Shown here piece after piece: positions 1 through 12,105 of a stretch of 64,000 bases of DNA; position 1 is the first letter of the stretch; each line of letters opens with the position of its first letter. A model generated the notes under the pieces. That model had not been told where the DNA came from, made no database searches, and saw only the letters and a list, made by a program, of their open reading frames with translations. This DNA is from Aquilaria yunnanensis (taxonomy: Eukaryota; Streptophyta; Magnoliopsida; Malvales; Thymelaeaceae). A program made the translations under genes and the position numbers. The stretch is taken from assembly GCA_039654915.1 (NCBI GenBank), contig CM077599.1, positions 72,880,001 to 72,944,000 of the forward strand. The letters run 5' to 3'.

Positions 1-221
1 AACATTAGTTAAATAAAAGACTATATTCTCTCTACCCTGGGTAAGCTAATATGCACTCTACCCCTTCTGTTTATTTATATTTATATTTCAATATCATTCT
101 TTATAGTATAAAACAAGTATGAACAAATCAAATCTCAAAATTGGAAATGTGTTCAAATTAGATATTAGATATGTGCAAACTCAATGTACAAAAAAACAGA
201 AAGATTTGTACAAATAATGTG

Positions 222-1622
222 GGCTTAAATGCACAATTAATCCTTTAGCTTTGCAAACTCGCACAAGTTAGTCCTTAACCTTTGACTCCCCTTAACCTTT
301 GACTCATTACAGCCTAATCCTCAAACTTTGATACTGATAACAACTTAGTCCTCAAATTTTGCTAGACTAAGCAATTTAGTCTTTTATTGGGTGTAAAGCG
401 CACACATGATGTCACGTGAGTTCGATGCCGTTGGTGAGGTGGAGAAGTGAAGAATATGGGAAGCTGGTCAATTTTCATGGTTGACCATTCTAGGGTTAGA
501 AATCCCAAATCGTGAACACTGAAATTCTACAAAATTATAGATTAATTGCACTAAAATTGTTGAGTGATCCTTTATGTCTGGTTTGTGAGAGAGCTCGTGA
601 TGCATATGGGGCAAGAAATAGGAGGCTGGCTCAATGGTGATGAGGAGAAGAGAAGGGCGACACGACAATGTTGGGAAAAGATAAGGGCAACATGATGGTG
701 CTGAAAAAAATTGATATGAAATAGAGGGAGAAGATCAAGATGGTCGATTAAGAAAGGGAAACCCGTTCTTTGCTTTGGTCTACATGATTTGATGCTACAA
801 ATTGATGATCATTACTGATTCTTTCCAATAAATTTTAGTTTCTAGTTTTAGTTTAGTTTGGGGCTTTTGGTTTGGAGATGTGATCATGTAAATATGGCTT
901 CCTTGCTTTGAGATCTCATGAGTGAGACTAGAATAGTATGTGGCGATAGTAAGGGAAGAAAATAGACAACATGATGGGCTCTGTTATTGTTAAAGACGAT
1001 CAAAGCTGGAGCATTGGTTAATGGATCGTAAGCAAAATTGCTGGAGGAGATGAAGTAGTTGAAGAAAAAGCAAAACCAGTCTAGTTTGTTTCCTTCCTCA
1101 AAACTTAGATTTTGTATGTCTTTAGGAAGCTTTTGTTGTTTATTAATGATTCAACTTGTTTTCTATCGAGTTAGAATCAATAGCTTGATAACTTTGGACT
1201 TTTAAAAGAAATATTTAAGTCAACTTCTTTTGGATTAATATGGGGGCATCGTAGCTTCTTAAAATGATGCAAAGATAAGAAGGGCGATGCAATGGAGCTG
1301 GGGAGGTAAGGCTGATGGGAAGAGCAACAATAGGAAGTGATGCCAACAATGAGGGAAAATTTAATAAGAGAGGATACCGATTTCTCTAGAGAGGCAAGGT
1401 TGACAATGGCGGAAAAGAAATGAATGTGTCAAGTTAGGTGTCAACAAAAATTAAAAAAAAAAAGAAAAAGAAAAAAAAACTAATTTCGTATCTCATTTCC
1501 TACATTGAAGGACCAACTCACTCAATTTTTCAAACTTGGAGAACTAAGTTGCGGTGAGTCAAAGTTAAAGAATTAGCTAACTTAAGTCAACAAAGTTGAT
1601 AGGCAAAATGTGCATTTTAGCC
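222..1622. mobile_element. Non-autonomous Mutator-like element (MULE)
   Basis: The ends are imperfect inverted repeats: the left end begins GGCTTAAATGCACA and the reverse complement of the right end begins GGCTAAAATGCACA. Similarity continues inwards for over 100 bp, with shared blocks such as CTTTGACTC and AACTTAGT. The element is flanked by a 9-bp direct repeat, AATAATGTG at 213-221 and AATAATGTA at 1623-1631 (8 of 9 match). A 9-bp duplication with long degenerate terminal repeats is typical of Mutator-like elements. No transposase frame is visible in its 1.4 kb, so I call it non-autonomous. A divergent hAT-like element is possible but would give 8 bp. Confidence 0.72.
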
Positions 1623-2803
1623 AATAATGTATGATATATGTACAAATGATATCATAGATATGTTTTCAATAGTATATACGGGTTCGACATCTCATAAAAA
1701 AAATATATGTGAATTCGTCAAATTTAGCTTCTTGTCAAAATTAAAGATATGCAAATTAGATTGTAGATATGTATGAAACTAAATGTATAAAGCAAGTGAT
1801 AAAAAAAAAGTGATAAGGCGTCAAATCTTGCTTCTTGTCAAAATTAGAGATATATACAAATTAGAGGACAAAAATGCATGAAACTATATATATAAAGCAA
1901 GTGATGGATATGTACAAAACATATGTTAGAAATATAGAAATGAGACCAGATATATGCTACAGATATGTAAGTGAATAAACTTTTACATATGAATAATAAT
2001 GTGTTTGATATTATTTATACAAATGAGTTTATTCTTTTATACATATGTGATTATATGTTAGTACAATTCTATTTATTTATTTATCAATATTAAAATTTGA
2101 TAGTATTAAAATTGTTCTTACATTATTGTATATGAATATAACTTCATAATGTTGTTTCTAGCATTTTTCGCATGTATGCGTGTCTGGAAAAACATAAGGG
2201 ATCAATTTGAAAAAAATTAAAAGATTAAGGAAAAAATAGTTTTTTCCACAAACCCTAAGTCTAATCTCCCCTAGCTGCCACCTCCCAAATCTTCTCCCCC
2301 ACCTCAAACCAACGAGATATGATACTGTCCGCTATCGCGGACATCCACCACTAACAGATAAATTAATGTCGTTAGTGTCCAATCGTAAATAAATAGTATC
2401 TACCTTCGAGTATCTGAAATTGGGTTGCTAGTGTTTGTATCTGATGTTTGAGTATCTGTTTTTAATACATGAATGCCTGTAAATTGTTTTCATAGTAGTG
2501 AGGATAAAATACTTTGATTATTTATATTTTACCTTTAATTTGGAGTATAATAACATTATTTTAAAGGATATTTAATTGAAAAATTATATCATATTTTTAT
2601 AGATTCCTATATGGTTGTATATTGTCTGCATGTAGATGAACTTAAATACATTTGATATATGTTAAGCATCATGTAGATATAATTAGATTTTTATTCATAG
2701 AATTATATATCTCATATATAAAAATTGACATCAGATTATTGATTTTTATTTTAAGTACAAGGTGTCTAACTTCATTTTTTTTATAATTTTTGCAGTGTCT
2801 AAA

Positions 2804-2987
2804 TGTCTAAATGTGATGGTTGGATGTCTAGTATAATAGTTTAAGTGTCTAAATCTAGTAAAAAAGCACATAGTCGACCAATTTGAGTATGGTGTCCCAA
2901 GTATTGGATTAAAATGTCCAAATGTCTGATTATGGTGATTGAATGTCTAGTATGATGGGTTAAGTATCTAAATTTAGTAAGAAAATG
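2804..2987. repeat. Degenerate tandem repeat, period about 118 bp
   Basis: Two related copies can be aligned by eye, 2804-2870 and 2922-2987. Both carry the pattern TGTCTAAATG, then GATGTCTAGTAT or AATGTCTAGTAT, then GTTAAGTNTCTAAAT and TAGTAA. A weaker third copy with GGTGTCTAAATG follows near 3007-3030. The words TGTCTAA and GTGTCTAA recur to about 3235. No coding content was seen. Confidence 0.55.
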
Positions 2988-3562
2988 TACAGTTTATATG
3001 ATTGTGGTGTCTAAATGTTTAATTGTGATGCTCTATATGTTTCCTTCATTTTATATAAAACTAGATATCATGTAGATATAATTCGATACTGAAAAAAAAA
3101 ACATATTTAAAAAAATATAATTTTATATTTTTTATGTAAACAAGGTATGTACTGATATCTAACATAATTTATAGGAATGTCTAATTTTATCTATAGTGAT
3201 GTCTAATATCACATATTGTGGTGTCTAATTTCTAATGAAAAATAAAAATGTAGCATTTTTCCTTTTTATATTATCCCAGTCTGTGTTGGTTAGAATATTA
3301 GTATTTTAGTATGAAAATATGAAAAATTATAACCGATTTGGATCTCCCAACAATAGGAATAATAAAAGAGATTTTGTAAAATAAGAGAATTGTTTGATGT
3401 TAAAAATAAAAAATTTTAATTGATTTAATTCCTCAAAAATATAAAAAAACTCTCAAGAATAAATTTTTTATAAAAATATCTTTAGAAAAAAATATGATTA
3501 TTTTTCAATTAAATGTGAAATTTAAAAAAATTGGAATTTGAAAAAAAAAAAAAAAAAAAAAA

Positions 3563-3835
3563 GGTAAAACGGACGTTACGCGTTTCGGCCATGGCATACG
3601 TCCGCCAAGGTGGATGCGAGAATTTCCCCAAACCAACTCATCACCCAACTCCTTCCGCCATGTCTCCACCTCTCATCTCTCCCTCCAATGAAAACGTTCC
3701 CTTCCTTTCCGTATCTTTGGAATTCAACTTTTGAGGACTACCGTTGTCCTCACCTCTGACACTCGTCTGGGAGTCGCCAATGCCATCAGGCCGAGGCCCG
3801 ACCCACTGACAACTCCACCTATTTGTTACAATCAT
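3563..3835. other. GC-richer island, possible gene fragment, unidentified
   Basis: After a long A-tract the base composition changes sharply to mixed GC, with CpG-containing words such as GGACGTTACGCG, until about 3835, where AT-rich DNA resumes. Short frames exist on both strands (plus 3531-3734, minus 3641-3835) but neither resembles a family I know. It could be a captured gene fragment or the remains of an upstream exon. I assign no function. Confidence 0.3.
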
Positions 3836-5228
3836 GAATCAAAGAAAGGAGAAAAAGAAGCAAAATCATGGAAATGTAGGACATGCTTGAGATTTTTTTA
3901 ATTTTAATGTGGTAGGAGGGTAACTATAGGGGTAGAGAATACATAAGGTATAAAGCATATACAATAATTCCCTATAGCCTAATTTAATTGAACCACTTGA
4001 TTAGATACAAAGACTAAGGCATGTAATTTATATTTTTTTTTTCATTCCTTGAAACTAAATTTTTTTTTTAGGTTTTGTGTAATAAAAATTTGAATGTTGA
4101 TTTAAAAAAATCAATTTTGAGTTTTATATAATAAGAGTTTAAATGATTGTAGTAAAGAAAATTGGATAATATAAAATTTTTGAAAGAATAAATGATTCAA
4201 CTTTTTTGCAACGGTTCAAGAAAGATAAATGTTTCATTCTTTTTGGACAAAAGATTTATTTTTTTTGGTTGCAACATAATTTGTAAAAGTTGACGAATAC
4301 CGTTGCCAACATAGATTATAATCTTGGTAAAAAAAAAAATTCAACGGCCTTTTAGTTAAGATTTACAAATTATGTATATTTTCTACAAATAATTTTTACA
4401 AGTTTACATATTACAAATTTATTGAATACTCTATATTCAAAATGACTTTCACACAACTTTATACCTAAGTGACACAGAGTGTCTTGAGAGCATAAATGGA
4501 AGCAAAAATATTTTAAAAATAAGAGGAGCAACCTAAAACAAAAGTATTATTTATCTAACTTTATACCCACTATTTTTCAAGCATAAGTTTAGACTCCAGC
4601 ATCGCCTTTTCATAATTTCTTTTGAAGCCATTACTCCTTAGCAACAGTTAGCCCCACCACCTCATCCCAGAAAAATACTTCATCCGTCACATTTTAGATG
4701 ATTCATTTTTTTTGACATAAAAATTGGATGTATATAATCTATATTGTTCTTTCTATTTTTCCTCCTAATGCTAAATTTTTTTTTTAGATTTTATCTAGTG
4801 AGATTTTAAAATATAATTAGAAAAAGAAAAAAATTCAAGGTTTTATGATGTTTTTGGATTTTATATAGATTTTAAATGAAACTAATAAAGTAAAACAGAT
4901 ACTAAAAATTTTACAAGGAAAACAACTCCTTTTTGGGAAAGTCATCATTTTTTAAACAAAAGGAGTAATTTCTTTTTAGGTCAAAGTTTTTTATTATGCA
5001 GCATTTTTCTTAATAAAAAGGACAAAAAAAACAAAAACAAAATGCACAAGATGAACTCGACACAAACAAAATGAACACTCGATCACATTCTTCTCCGAAA
5101 CGAAAAATCAAAATTTCAAAACCCACAATGGTTAGAGATCTTAAAGGCTGCACCCATCGGAAAATAATGATAACCGAACTACTGTACAAATCCTACCTAG
5201 GCTCATCCCCCCAAATTTGTGTACAAAG

Positions 5229-5504
5229 TGTTGGAAGATTGATTCAAAAGAAAGATACTAACAATCAGACCGTTGAAGAAGAAGATTTGCAGAATCAAGT
5301 CTAAACGTTTTTCTGTTAAAGTAGCTCAGTTCCAGTAGAAGTAAACTTCCTTGTTTTAAGCAAATTTGTTTCTTAGTTTGTTAAACTCTCTGTCTATTTA
5401 AACGAGCTCTTGTTGATTAATAAGATGAACAGCCAATGCAATTCATATTCCATCCTCTGTTTATACTTTTCTATTTCTTCCTTATCACGCAAACTGTTCC
5501 ATCA
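5229..5504 (+). repeat. Copia 5' LTR
   Basis: It matches 22558-22833 along its full 276 bp with about six substitutions by eye, clustered near 5290-5300 with single changes further on. It starts TGTTGG and ends ATCA, with the TG...CA ends of LTRs. It is followed directly by a degenerate primer binding site. Confidence 0.95.
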
Positions 5505-5505
5505 T

Positions 5506-5520
5506 TCTGGTATTATAGCA
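5506..5520 (+). other. Degenerate copia primer binding site
   Basis: TCTGGTATTATAGCA follows the 5' LTR after one base. It resembles TGGTATCAGAGC, the complement of the initiator methionine tRNA 3' end used by most plant copia elements, with a few changes. The match is imperfect, as expected in an old copy. Confidence 0.7.
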
Positions 5521-5540
5521 AGGTTCTCTTTGAAACCTGT

Positions 5541-6441
5541 ATGAAGATCCAATTATCCACCATGACAGCAAACAATGCAGCAGCACTCAACATCTCCCAA
5601 CCACAGATTCCAATCTTCCAAGGAGAAAACTATGACTATTGGAGCATAAAGATGAAAGCTTTATTCAAATCCCAAGATCTCTGGGAGTTTGTGGAGACTG
5701 GTTATTCGGCAGAAACCAGTGAAGGAGGAATGTTGAAAGAGAATTAGAAGAGGGATGCAAAAGCTCTCTTCTTTATACAACAAGCTGTGCATGAAAGCCT
5801 GTTCTCAAGGATTTCAGCAACAGTAACAGCAAAGCAGGCTTGGGAGATTCTGCAGAAAGAATTCAAAGGCTCATCCTGAGTAATGGTAGTAAAACTACAA
5901 TCTCTGAAACGTGAATTTGAGAACTTGCAAATAAAGGCTAATGAAATAATCCAGGAGTACCTTGCAAGGGTATCATCCAATGTGAGTCAGATGAGAACGT
6001 ATGGTGATCAAATCACTGACGAAATAGTGATCCTAAAGGTATTACACAGTTTACATACCAAATTTGATCATGTTGTAGTTGCTATTGAGGAGTCGAAAAA
6101 CCTCTCTAAAATGACCATTGATGAGCTAATGGGTTCTCTTCAAGCACATGAAGATAGAATTAACAAAAATCTAGCGAAAGAAGAGGATAGAGCATTTCAG
6201 GTGAAGGGGGAGCAAGGCAATTACTCCTACAGAGGACGAGGAAGAAGCAACTTCCAAGGAAGAGGTCAAGGCAGATGGAGAAACATCCAATGCAACTACT
6301 GCAAGAAATATGGGCATCTTGAGCGCGACTGTTGGTCCAAACCCATTGAAGCACAATTCGCAAAACGAAGTGATGAAGAAGATGATTTCTTGTTTATGAC
6401 ATATGTGAACACACAAGACACTAGCAATGATGTTTGGTACC
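5541..6441 (+). pseudogene. Copia gag (capsid/nucleocapsid), broken
   Basis: The frame opens at an ATG at 5541, with a second candidate at 5562. It encodes a UBN2-type copia Gag with the segment GENYDYWSIKMKALF near its start. An in-frame TAG at about 5745 and a TGA at about 5878 interrupt it. Near 6290-6330 it has a CX2CX4HX4C zinc knuckle (CNYCKKYGHLERDC). It reads on into DVWYL, just ahead of the protease, where the solo LTR at 6442 cuts the frame. Gag would form the particle and bind the element RNA. The stops mean no full-length protein can be made. Confidence 0.9.
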
Positions 6442-9400
6442 TGTAATGCACTGAAAATCCCGAGTATTTAAGTCTCGGATTATAAAGATAAAAAGGGCTC
6501 ATAAAATTTTTCTGAAAAGGGAATTGAGCTCATTGAGCTCGGGAGACACTAATTAAGTGAAGAATGGATATATGAGAGTGTTGGACACTCTTGAAAAATT
6601 ATGCTTGGCTTAGGCCAAGAAAGATAGTGATGTAAATGGTGGAATTTAAAGTTAAGGGACTCAATTGCATAAAGGGATTTTTAGTAGTTGGGCTAAATTG
6701 CCCAAAATCAAAAAGTTGGAGGACTAAAGGGGGAATTAGGCCATTTTAATGGCCTAGGATGCCTTGGCCAGCCATGCCCCTCCATTTCCCAATATTTTAT
6801 GTGACCTCCCTCCAAATCCCATTATTTTAATCCTTCCATTAAATCTTGTCTCCCACTCTTCCAAGCACATTATTCACTCCATAATTCACCCATATAGCCA
6901 GCCATTCATTCCCACTCATTCATTATTATTCTTTCACACTCAAACACTCAAAACACACTCCAATCTCTCTCCTTCTCTCATCAAAATTTGGCCATGTTCT
7001 TTCTCAAGCTTACAACTCTTTCTTATTCCTTTAAAATTCGGCCATGATATATTATTGGCATCCATGTAGTTCAACCAAGTTTTCTTGGTATTTTTAAGTT
7101 TCCAAGGCCATCCAAAGTAAGAAATCAAGTGAGATATTGAAGAAAGATCATGTAGAAATTTCAGCCATGCTACCATTTTGAAGAAATTCGGCCAAGTTCA
7201 TGTTTGAACTTTCTGGAAGATAAACCAAGTATTCTTGGTGTTTATGAAGTGTTAGAAGCCTACAAAGCAAAGATCAAGTGAAGGTTTCCAAGCAAAGAAG
7301 AAAATTCGGCCAAGAATGTTCTTGGCATTGTGAAGCTCTAAACCAAGTGTTCTTGGTACTTTTGAGCTTTTATGGTCATCCTAAGCAAGAAAAACAAGTG
7401 AAGGATGGATGAAAGGCAAAGGTGGAAATTCGGCCAAGCCTTTATCTTGGCATTAGTGAGCTTAAACCAAGTGTTCTTGGTACTAAACAAGCTCTTATGG
7501 ATGTTCTAGACAAGAACCAAAAAGATGGTTGTAAAAAGAATAAGTTTGGTAAGCCAAAATTTCGGCCATGTCCACTATGGAGAGATTTCATGGGCTTGAA
7601 CACTTGTTCATGGTGTTCTTGGGCTCCTAAGTTCATTTGGGCCTAATACAAGAAAGGCTAAGTTGGGCCTAAGTACAAAGAAGGGCTAAGTTAGGCCTTA
7701 CCTCTTTAAATTGAGGTTGTGTCCATTAAGAAAAAGGCATGTTCTAACAACAACAAAGCAAGGAAAGGCAAAGGAATTAAGCATCGAGAGGTTATAGAAA
7801 TTATGGTAAGGATTCCTATACTCAATTTATTGCATGGTATAGTTCCATGGCTTTTTTGTGTGAGTATTCGGGCCCCTAGGTGATGGTCAAAGAACCATGT
7901 GATCCTAGAAGTGCATACAGGGCTAAGTTGTTTTATTGCTTCGGCAATTCTGTGTGAGCATTTCTCATACTCACTTTGTGAGTATTCGGGCACATAGTGC
8001 ATAAGTGGGCTAAGTATCATTGCTTCGGCAATTCTGTTTACTCATGAGTTCTGTGCAAGCATTACGGCTAAGAATTGAGTTTGGTTAACTCAATTCCCAA
8101 GCTAAGGAGCGCTCAATACGGTATAAGAAATGGTCGACCGATATTGTGTGATATGGAATATGCTAATGCTTGCTATGCCTAATATGGAATAGTGTATGTG
8201 GCATGTTGTGTTGTGTGCTTCTATGAATTGGTTGTGCATGCTGACCCCAATTATTATTATATCTGTTATATGTTTGTGTTTTCTTTGTCTTAGTGTTTTC
8301 CTTTGCAGGAACATGGAATAATTGCCATTACGTTCTTGGCATAAGTAGGCCTTGGAGGCCATATGTTAGGCTTTGGAAGCCATATGTTGGCTTTGAAAGC
8401 CATGTGAAATTCCTCACTAAGTTAGGCATTGGATGCCACCGGAATCTTTACTGAGTTTTATAACTCACCCGCTCTGCTCTACTTTGGTAGGAAATGGATT
8501 GCTTGAAAGGTCAAGCTAAGAGTATTGGAATACTCTTTCTGATGTATTAAAGGGTTGGGTATGTGTATGGTATTGGTCAATATATTCATATGTCCTAAGT
8601 GACTTATGTGGTATAGTTTGCTTGTGAATCAAGCTAATGGTGTGGACTTCCTTGTGCAGGCTTATGGAGTCTAGAAGTTATTGGAACAAGGTCTATTAAG
8701 GTGGAATGTGTTCTATGGAATTATGCATTATTTGCCATGTATCATGCTTTTGAATATCATGGCTAAGTTCTAAGTGAATATCTTCACTTTCAGTTTAACA
8801 CCATTTTTTTTATGACTTGTAAATATGAACTCACAGACTATGGTATGTTTTGGTATTCTTGGTGATTTTACCATGTGCTTGGTATGAGCTAAGAATGATA
8901 TGCAAGTATGGAAGTTAAGTTGTTTATGTTCAATGAGAAGGAGCTCGCATGTTAAGTACCAACATAATTGCATGTTCATAAAGATATGTTCAATAATGAA
9001 GCATGCAACATTCAGCCTTGTATGTGCACCTAAGGAATAATTGCAAGTGAGCTTGGATTAGTATGGAAATGGTCACATGTGTGCTAAAATGGCATCAAAG
9101 GATATTAAGTACATGTAAATGGACATGTGTACTTTTGGGTGAATTAAGTATGTGAAGTGATGCCTGTGATATTGTGTGCACAAGTGGAGAAAATATTGGA
9201 AGAGGCTTATGTTTGACTATGTGTTATGGAATGATGTATGCATGTTTCTAAGTTACATAAGATCATGCAAAACATGAGTTCATAAAAAAATTTTCAAAAT
9301 ATGGATTTGGTGTTTTGGTTGCCATGCATGTACTTGGCTAAGCATGATAAAGATCATGAAATGAATACTAAATTCCACATAGGTGCTAGCTTGTTTCTGA

Positions 9401-9577
9401 GAGCACCCCAACTTTACCTTAAATAAGAACTTAACGAGCTAGTACCGGTGAGTATCTTGGGGTTCATGCCCATATGTTTTGATAAGATTTATTTAAATGC
9501 CCTTTCTATGTGAAAAATTCCGCTGCGTGTTTAAGTAATTGGGCCCAGATGGGCCAGGGGCAAGTTTGGGCACGACA
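6442..9577. mobile_element. Solo LTR, 3136 bp, chromovirus (Tekay-like) type
   Basis: It interrupts the copia frame exactly between DVWYL and DSACSNH, and is flanked by a perfect duplication GTACC at 6437-6441 and 9578-9582. It starts TGTAATGCACTG and ends GGGCACGACA. No primer binding site, gag or pol lies inside, and no second LTR copy is present, so it is best explained as the product of recombination between two LTRs. Length and general sequence resemble LTRs of Tekay/Del elements. Short frames within it (6764-7069, 7422-7646 and others) have no retroelement similarity and are treated as chance. Confidence 0.9.
7060..7490. repeat. Four hairpin-bearing tandem repeats inside the solo LTR
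   Basis: The inverted motif ACCAAG-(4 to 5 bases)-CTTGGT occurs at about 7074, 7224, 7342 and 7466. Spacing is 118-150 bp and the surrounding context is related: AAATTCGGCCAAG upstream and CAAGTGA(A)G-like words between copies. Each copy can fold as a 6-bp stem. The copies are diverged from each other. Confidence 0.75.
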
Positions 9578-9582
9578 GTACC

Positions 9583-12105
9583 TGGATAGTGCATGCTCGA
9601 ACCACATGACTGGAAGAAAAGACAAGTTCAAAGATCTTGATGAAAGCCAGGAAATGCAAGTAAGACTTGGAGATAATAAACCAATACAAGTTGAAGGATG
9701 AGGTATGGTTATCATTGGTACCATAAATGGAAAAGAAAAACTGTTGAAAGATGTTCACTATGTTCCTTCCTTGGCTCATAATTTGATAAGTGTAGGACAA
9801 CTGGTTGCAAATGGATATTCTGTTGTGTTTAACAAAGAATCATGTGTGGTTAGGAGATAAGGTTCAAATAATATCCTGCTATAGGTATCTATGACTTCAA
9901 ACCACATGTTTCCTGTTGATTTCTTGGATACTAAACAATTGTGCTTCATGAGTGGCAAATAGAATGACAGTGAGACATGGCATCACCAATATGGCCACCT
10001 GAACATGAGAGGACTCCAACTACTCAGCAACAAAAGCATGGTGACAGGCTTACCGCCAATTAAACCATTAGAATACATCTGTGAGGGATGTGCACTTGGC
10101 AAACAAGCCAAGAAACCATTTCCAGTCGGGAAATCACAACGTGCCAATGACAAACTGTAGCTTGTGCATGCAAACTTATGTGGTCCAATGAAGGCTGATT
10201 CACTATGTGGAAGTAAGTATTTTATGCTATTGATCGATGATTACTCACGAATGTGTTGGGTGTTCTTTTTGAAGTTCAAGTCAGAAGCTTTTGAGAAGTT
10301 TGTCAAATTCAAAGCCATGGCCGAAAAGCAATCAAGCCAGACTCTCAAAATTCTGAGGACAGATAGAGGAGGAAAGTTCATGTCAACAGATTTCCAGAAC
10401 TACTATGAAGAACATGGAATCAAACACGAACTCATAGCTCCATATACTCCAGAGCAAAATGGAGTAGCTGAATGCAAAAACCGAACCTTGGTTGAAATGG
10501 CACGTTGCATGTTGAAAGCAAAAGGACTAGCATACAAATTCTGGGCTGAGGGAGTTGCAATTGCTGCATATATTTCAAATCTGTCTCCAACAAAAGCAGT
10601 ATGGGATCAAACTCCATTTAAGGCCTGGACAGGTATCAAACCAAGTGTGAGTCACCTAAAGGTATTTGGGTGTGTCTATTATGCTTTAGTGACAAATGAT
10701 CGACATAAACTAGAGAATAAATCATAGAAATACATATTTATTGGATACTGCTCCAACACTAAAGCTTACAATTTATTTGATCCTATCAAAGATAGAGTTT
10801 TTGTCAGTAGCAATGTTATTTTTTAAGAAAGTCTGAGTTAGGAAGACAATGAAGATCGAAGAAAAGTAATTCCTCAACTGCAAACTGAACAAGAAAGAGA
10901 ACTAGATGCTGAAGTAGAAGCAAGGAGTCCTGAAAACTCACACCATTCAACATCAACACCAACTCGAAACAGTGAGCAATCTGAAGAGACAAAATCACCA
11001 CCCGTGAGACTAAAATCATTGAGTGATATTTACTCAGCTGCCTCTTATGCATTTCTTGTGGAGGATCCAGTCACTACACAGGAAGCAATGGTAAAGAAAG
11101 AATGGCAAGAGGCTATGAATGATGAGATTCAAGCCATTAGACAGAATCAAACTTGGGAACTTGTAGACCTGCTAGAAGGAAAGAGGTCCATTGGACTTCA
11201 ATGGATCTTCAAAACCAAATACCATACTGATGGAAGTATCCTAAAGCACAAAGCAAGATTAGTAGCAAAAGGATATGCTCAACAACAGGGAGTGGACTTC
11301 GATGAAGTATTTGCACCAGTAGCCAGAGACAATCAGAGTTATTCTAGCAGTTGCTGCACAACACAGCTGGAAGGTATTCTAGCTAGACATCAAGTCTGCG
11401 TTCTTGAATGGAAAACTTTAAGAAGAAGTGTTTGTTGATGAACCAGAAGGCTTCATCGACCTAAGGAAGCCAAACAAAGTCTATAGGCTAAAGAAAGCGT
11501 TATACGGCTTGAAACAGGCTCCAAGGGCTTGGTACAGCAAGATAGACATGTTCTTCCTTCAAATGGGATTTCAGCGGAGTCTAAATGAACCCACTCTCTA
11601 CACTAAAATGCAAGGTAATGAAGCATTTATGGTTGTAAGCATATATGTTGATGATATGTTGTATACTGGGTCATCTATGAAGTTAGTTTCAGATTTTAAA
11701 GAGGCAATGATGAGTCAGTTTGATATGATTGATCTCGAGGAACTCCATTACTTTCTTGGGCTGGAAATACATCAATTACATACAAGAGTGTTCATATGCT
11801 AGCAGAAGTATACTGAGGACATACTGAAACAGTTCAAAATGAATCAGTGCAAAGTGGTAGCCTTTCCTATGAACACTAATGACAAGTTGCAACTGGAAGA
11901 TGGGATAGAACCAGCTGATCAACAAAAGTTCAGAAGCTTAGTAGGAAGACTGATTTATCTCACTCACACTTGGCCCGATATTTGTTTCTCGGTTGGATTA
12001 GTGTCTAGGTTTATGCACAAGCCAAGTAAGCATCATCTGGGAGCAGCAATAAGAATCCTATGCTATTTGGCTGGAACAATAGGATATGGAATGTGGTACA
12101 GCAGA
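9583..12105 (+). pseudogene. Copia protease-integrase-RT region, broken
   Basis: The frame resumes with the protease motif DSACSNHMTG (catalytic D-S-A/G). It continues through a GAG pre-integrase segment with CX2C (CEGC, near 10080) and an integrase core with RTDRGGKF and YTPEQNGVAE (10164-10727). The reverse transcriptase follows, with HKARLVAKGYAQQQGVD and, at 11644-11658, the catalytic YVDDM. Stops occur at about 9699, 9857, 10158, 10725 and others, and the frame shifts after FAPVAR near 11320. The beginning of RNase H is present up to 12105, where the gypsy element cuts it. Confidence 0.92.

Larger units (their letters stand above)
1632..5223. other. AT-rich intergenic DNA, no gene recognised
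   Basis: This 3.6-kb stretch is strongly AT-rich with many A and T runs, including an A-tract of over 20 bases at about 3541-3562. I find no frame with family resemblance. Short frames around 3531-3835 and 5071-5304 are described or rejected separately. The copia element at 5229 was inserted at the right edge of this block. Confidence 0.6.

Noticed and set aside
1..3960. Possible inverted repeat between the window start (ATTCTCTCTACCC) and about 3910-3940
   Set aside because: Only about ten bases agree with an interruption, and the left end is cut by the window edge, so no element can be supported.
5071..5304. 77-codon frame just left of and into the copia LTR
   Set aside because: Half of it is LTR sequence, and joining the host flanks across the element gives a stop within a few codons. 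No family resemblance.
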